From Paenibacillus sp. FSL H7-0331 (GTDB lineage: Bacteria > Bacillota > Bacilli > Paenibacillales > NBRC-103111), in contig NZ_MRTH01000092.1 in NCBI RefSeq assembly GCF_001956045.1, positions 1 to 8,110 on the forward strand: a stretch of 8,110 nucleotides of DNA. Reading direction: 5' to 3'. The notes beneath the pieces are model-generated. The model was given only the letters and a program-made list of their open reading frames with translations, was not told the origin of the DNA and searched no databases. This document shows positions 5,811 to 8,110 of the stretch, piece after piece; the first letter of the stretch is position 1, and the number at the start of each line of letters is the position of its first letter. The position numbers and the translations under genes are program-made.

Positions 5811-6038
5811 ATACTTCTCCTTCTACTGGAATAATGTATTATATTAGTTCAGTATACGTCAGTTCCCTTTTCATGTAATAAGAAACTCCACTATCATGCC
5901 CTTTCGCTTAATGGCGCTTGGCCAATCTAATACTTTATTTTCAATGATCACTAGTTCTTATTGAACTGGCATGCTGGTAGCAAAAATTATCTAAATGTTC
6001 TTTGGTATATACAGATATCGCTCAATCGTAGGCGAGCG
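5811..6038. other. intergenic stretch without a clear repeat unit
   Basis: 228 bases with no intact gene. It contains TATAAT and the ribosome binding site of the gene at 5810, and a partial box-like TTAGTTCAGTATACGTCAGT near 5844-5863, but no typical hairpin. This is one of the few gene junctions in the window lacking a good array repeat. Confidence 0.4.
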
Positions 6039-6377
6039 TCATGCTAATCTTTCAATTTCATCTTGTAATTCCTGATCCCAAATGAATTCCATATCAAATG
6101 CTCCGTCAGGTTGTACAGAAAAAACAGCTCTGTTCCATTTATTATTCCCGCCTTCAGTCGTTATTTTATGAAGTTCAAGAACATCAAATGTTAGTTGAAA
6201 ATCAAATTCATCTACATCTATTTGTATTGTTTCATTTTTATTGTTCAAATAATTTCCTGTGAAACTAACCATTTCACCAATCACTTCAATATCTAATTTT
6301 GCTTTCACCCACTCTCCATTAATTACAGTGCTAATATTGGTTACAATAGATTCATAAATTTTGTCGACTGTTTTCAT
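6039..6377 (-). CDS. small YezG-like protein (possible immunity protein)
   Basis: 112 residues. The layout resembles the YezG/DUF600 family, whose Bacillus member is the antitoxin of an LXG toxin. There is an N-terminal helix 'KIYESIVTNISTVINGEW', then strands 'AKLDIEVIGEMVSFTGNYL', then the C-terminal 'KWNRAVFSVQPDGAFDMEF' followed by 'IWDQELQDEIERL'. Similarity is judged by eye, so the assignment is tentative. A longer frame opens with GTG at 6386, but that GTG is part of the ribosome binding site AAAGGTGG, so ATG 6377 is the likely start. The last 43 residues are nearly repeated in the gene at 6536-7003. No toxin gene is next to it. Confidence 0.6.
   Translation of the reverse strand: MKTVDKIYESIVTNISTVINGEWVKAKLDIEVIGEMVSFTGNYLNNKNETIQIDVDEFDFQLTFDVLELHKITTEGGNNKWNRAVFSVQPDGAFDMEFIWDQELQDEIERLA
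6042..6170 (-). repeat. duplicated coding segment, copy A
   Basis: Matches 6542-6670 without gaps at an offset of exactly 500 bases, with about 12 differences in 129 positions by eye. It encodes the shared C-terminus, from LHKITTEGG to DEIERLA. Similarity falls away just past 6170. Confidence 0.85.
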
Positions 6378-6487
6378 ATTTACCACCTTTCGCTATTTTG
6401 TGCCGTTGTTGATTTGTGCAAAGCATTGTGCCACAGCTTCATCAGCAGCTAAATTGCTCGCCTTTTATTTTAAGATACTAACAGGGT

Positions 6488-6510
6488 TCCATGGAATTAT
6501 TTACCATGGA
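6488..6510. other. short hairpin downstream of the chimeric gene
   Basis: A perfect 7-bp stem TCCATGG/CCATGGA (6488-6494 with 6504-6510) with a 9-base AT-rich loop lies about 25 bases past the stop at 6536. There is no T run on the minus strand, so it is at best a weak terminator. It differs from the array hairpins. Confidence 0.35.
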
Positions 6511-6535
6511 TATTAATTTTAAATCATAACATTAA

Positions 6536-7003
6536 CTATTTTGCTAATCTTTCAATTTCATCTTGTAATTCCTGATCCCAAATAAATTTCATATCAAATG
6601 CTCCGTCTGGTTGTACAGAAAAAACAGCCTTGTTCCACTTGTTATTACCTCCTTCTGTAGTTATTTCATGTAATTCCCAGTAAAACAATGCGTCGAATAC
6701 CTTATACCCATCATTGTTTAATATAGTTCTAATTTCAGTTTCAAATAAAAGTTGTTCCTTAACGAACCTCTTAGTCAAAAATTCAATTTTATACTCTGCA
6801 ATCTTCTCCTTAATCTCTACATTCATATTAGGAAAATGCTCTGACAGCTTTTGGTATAAGCGATGCAACGTTTCGGAGCAGACCAAAGGATCATTATAAT
6901 CATGATTTTCCGACCATTGTACTTCCTGATCATACCACTGCATAAATGCCCTCCGATCCCTCGGCGCCTTAGATGGCTCGAAAACCATCAAATCATAGCT
7001 CAT
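6536..7003 (-). CDS. chimeric protein: MSYDL-type N-terminus joined to a YezG-like C-terminus
   Basis: 155 residues in two parts. Residues 1-60, starting MSYDLMVFEPSKAPRDR and ending near 'LSEHFPNMN', match the N-terminus of a widespread uncharacterised family in which 'FPPMNGP' and about 70 further residues normally follow. After that point the sequence changes to a charged stretch (61-108) and a C-terminus 'LHEITTEGGNNKWNKAV' onward (about 111-154), almost the same as the end of the neighbouring gene. The ATG at 7003 has TAGGAGGT seven bases upstream. The frame is intact, so a fusion protein can be made; whether it is functional is unknown. The family description is from memory. Confidence 0.7.
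   Translation of the reverse strand: MSYDLMVFEPSKAPRDRRAFMQWYDQEVQWSENHDYNDPLVCSETLHRLYQKLSEHFPNMNVEIKEKIAEYKIEFLTKRFVKEQLLFETEIRTILNNDGYKVFDALFYWELHEITTEGGNNKWNKAVFSVQPDGAFDMKFIWDQELQDEIERLAK
6542..6670 (-). repeat. duplicated coding segment, copy B
   Basis: Partner of 6042-6170. Several differences are synonymous or conservative (Arg/Lys, Glu/Lys), which suggests some time under coding constraint after the duplication or acquisition from a sister gene. Confidence 0.85.
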
Positions 7004-7043
7004 TTGAAGACCTCCTAGATAGATTACTACTGCTGGAATAATA

Positions 7044-7066
7044 ACAATTGTTCGCCGTTAGCTATT
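7044..7066 (-). repeat. single array box upstream of the chimeric gene
   Basis: AATTGTTCGCCGTTAGCTAT resembles the right box of the composite repeat, but no hairpin or partner box adjoins it. It lies about 40 bases upstream of the start codon at 7003. About 120 bases of unassigned sequence separate it from copy 9, so this may mark a unit that has lost its gene. Confidence 0.5.
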
Positions 7067-7183
7067 TTTCCTGACTCTGTCATCTATAATGCGGTTCACA
7101 CCTCTATAATTAAGAAAGATACATTTTCGGTGAGGTGATATGAAAATCCTCTATTTTTAACAGTAGATCGTCTTGTTTTCTCC

Positions 7184-7277
7184 GCTAAACTGCCCAGTTA
7201 GGTGAACAAAGGCTGCCGTTCGTACTGGCAGCCTAGTTCTTATTGTTTGTTGAGCTCTCGTTTCCCGTTAGTTCAAC
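7184..7277 (-). repeat. composite array repeat, copy 9
   Basis: The left box is GCTAAACTGCCCAGTTAGGT then GAAC (7184-7207). The hairpin has stem GGCTGCC/GGCAGCC (7211-7217 with 7227-7233), and GAAC/GTTC flanks allow further pairing. The right box is CTCTCGTTTCCCGTTAGTTC then AAC (7255-7277). This is the cleanest full copy in the window. It ends about 14 bases from the stop of the third Nudix gene. Confidence 0.82.
7203..7238 (-). terminator. intrinsic terminator of the third Nudix gene
   Basis: A 7-bp perfect stem GGCTGCC/GGCAGCC with a 9-base loop is followed on the minus strand by TTTGTTC. It lies inside repeat copy 9, so the terminator is part of the repeat. Confidence 0.6.
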
Positions 7278-7291
7278 AAAATGATGAAATT

Positions 7292-7777
7292 TTAGAATCT
7301 AAATTTTGAATATGGTTCAATCCTACGGCTTATATAATATTCTTTTAAAAAATCTTTGAGTGTTTGAGGAAACTTTAGATCATTTATTTCGCTGTCTTGC
7401 TTTAAAGACTCTATTATTGTTGAAATATCCAACCATTCAAATCCAATCTGTGCAACATCATTCTGTAAATGAGTGATCTTATCTTCAACTTCAAAGGAAC
7501 AGTGAAAGATGAATTCAATTGCGTGTACTTGTTTAACTAAAAAAGAATACTCGTGATTATTAGAAATATATTCCCTAACGCAAACCAATTCTTTTATTTT
7601 TGCCTTAATATTTAATTCTTCATTGCATTCGCGTAGAATAGTATCTTCAATTGTCTCACCTGATTCTTGCCCACCACCGGGCAAAGTATAATAAATGCCT
7701 ACTTTATCAAGTTTTTTCTTAATAAAAAGTAGCTTATTATCATATTCAATAATTGCTTTTGCTGTATTCCTAACCAA
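7292..7777 (-). CDS. Nudix hydrolase with probable TTG start
   Basis: 161 residues from the chosen start. Residues 35-57 form the Nudix box, in 'GGGQESGETIEDTILRE' and 'CNEELNI': Gly35, Glu41, Arg49-Glu50 and Glu53-Glu54. The usual Gly near its end is replaced by Asn56. The metal-binding glutamates are kept, so activity is expected. It is preceded by 'VGIYYTLPGGG', as in the family. The start is a TTG at 7777 with AGGAGGG six bases upstream; the longer frame begins with another TTG at 7807 that lacks a site and overlaps an array box. Very AT-rich compared with the ydjM-like gene. Substrate unknown. Confidence 0.88.
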   Translation of the reverse strand: MVRNTAKAIIEYDNKLLFIKKKLDKVGIYYTLPGGGQESGETIEDTILRECNEELNIKAKIKELVCVREYISNNHEYSFLVKQVHAIEFIFHCSFEVEDKITHLQNDVAQIGFEWLDISTIIESLKQDSEINDLKFPQTLKDFLKEYYISRRIEPYSKFRF

Positions 7778-7790
7778 AATGTTCCCTCCT
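7778..7790 (-). promoter_or_regulatory. ribosome binding site deciding the TTG start at 7777
   Basis: AGGAGGG on the minus strand (7784-7790) is followed by AACATT and then TTG. No ATG or GTG in this frame is as well placed. Confidence 0.65.
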
Positions 7791-7807
7791 GGATCGAAGT
7801 CACTCAA

Positions 7808-7826
7808 CTATCGTTTCCCGTTTATT
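7808..7826 (-). repeat. single array box upstream of the third Nudix gene
   Basis: CTATCGTTTCCCGTTTATT is a right-box match, closest to copy 9 (CTCTCGTTTCCCGTTAGTT). No left box with a GGCTGCC-type hairpin follows. An imperfect stem CTAGTAAGG/CCTACTAG (about 7842-7850 with 7873-7880) lies between it and the HIT gene and may replace the usual hairpin. Confidence 0.5.
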
Positions 7827-7905
7827 TTTTCCCCAATCCTCTAGTAAGGCCTACGTACACTCAGGTTCATCTCCTACTAGGGATATCTTTCGCTCCTCCT
7901 AGATC

Positions 7906-8110
7906 TTAAATGTTTTCCTTTATCCAAGAACGCAACTTATCAGCATAGAAAGAGCGTTCATCTGGATCGGACTGAGAACCCTTTGTCAGATAAAGTTGAT
8001 CATTCACATATCTAGGGTAAACATGGAGATGATAATGCCACACGTCTTGATTGCCAGCAGGCTCATTATGTTGCCGCGTAGAAATCCCATCACATCCATA
8101 TGTACTTTTC
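7906..8110 (-). CDS. HIT family protein, C-terminal part (cut by window edge)
   Basis: The last 67 codons of a histidine-triad protein, a family that hydrolyses or transfers nucleotides at the alpha phosphate. The frame runs from the window edge to a TAA at 7906-7908. The visible part begins 'KSTYGCDGISTRQHNEPAGN', followed by 'QDVWHYHLHVYPRY'. The triad is His25, His27 and His29 of the visible part, in H-Y-H-L-H-V, and the preceding Asn-Glu-Pro-Ala-Gly-Asn-Gln stretch is also typical. The tail 'DERSFYADKLRSWIKENI' is a C-terminal helix. The active-site histidines are intact, so the gene is probably functional if the missing N-terminal half is normal. Which HIT subgroup it belongs to cannot be decided. 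Confidence 0.85.
   Translation of the reverse strand, partial: KSTYGCDGISTRQHNEPAGNQDVWHYHLHVYPRYVNDQLYLTKGSQSDPDERSFYADKLRSWIKENI

Noticed and set aside
6714..6899. Plus-strand open frame opposite the chimeric gene
   Set aside because: Antisense shadow in AT-rich coding sequence, with no supporting start signal.
82..7277. CRISPR array
   Set aside because: Repeats are hundreds of bases apart, variable, and separated by genes rather than by uniform short spacers.
1..8110. tRNA, rRNA or riboswitch
   Set aside because: No cloverleaf, conserved rRNA stretch or known aptamer pattern was seen; the hairpins are explained by the array repeats.

Overview
The window looks like an accessory region of a low-to-moderate GC Gram-positive bacterium (Bacillota, most plausibly Paenibacillaceae). 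Support comes from strong GGAGG-type ribosome binding sites, GTG and TTG start codons, and a repeat style (a GGCTGCC/GGCAGCC hairpin flanked by CTAACGG boxes) that I associate with Paenibacillus-like genomes. The genus is an inference from memory, not from a search.

The layout resembles a gene-cassette array. Short unrelated accessory genes, nearly all on the minus strand, are separated by variants of one composite repeat. Each repeat has two same-direction boxes built on CTAACGG (minus strand) with a stem-loop between them, often followed by a T-rich run on the minus strand as in an intrinsic terminator. The repeat sits just after each gene's stop codon. Good or recognisable copies lie near 82-158, 827-925, 2203-2288, 2945-3033, 3722-3788, 4326-4400, 4984-5043, 5137-5220 and 7184-7277, with single boxes near 1630, 7044 and 7808. 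No recombinase gene is present in the window.

Order from left to right: possible 5' end of a gene (1-68, minus); GNAT acetyltransferase (163-750); zinc-dependent phospholipase C-like protein (913-1560); decayed 5' part of an IS110-family transposase (about 1708-2103) with its leader hairpin (2109-2177); a YdjM-like membrane metal-dependent hydrolase (2442-2936), the only plus-strand gene, between two closely matching repeat copies; Nudix hydrolase (3047-3673); GNAT acetyltransferase (3779-4255); Nudix hydrolase (4407-4904); a short unit with no intact gene (5041-5145); an MSYDL-type hypothetical protein (5256-5810); a possible YezG-like small protein (6039-6377); a chimeric MSYDL/YezG-tail protein (6536-7003); a third Nudix hydrolase with a TTG start (7292-7777); and the C-terminal part of a HIT-family protein (7906-8110).

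The genes do not form a pathway. Each unit appears to be transcribed alone, with its own ribosome binding site and its own hairpin terminator. The recurrent families (three Nudix, two GNAT, one HIT, immunity-like proteins) resemble those often carried by integron cassettes: single-domain, self-contained adaptive enzymes. The most interesting observation is therefore the array architecture. The repeat is similar in role to an integron attC site but differs in form, because its boxes are direct rather than inverted.
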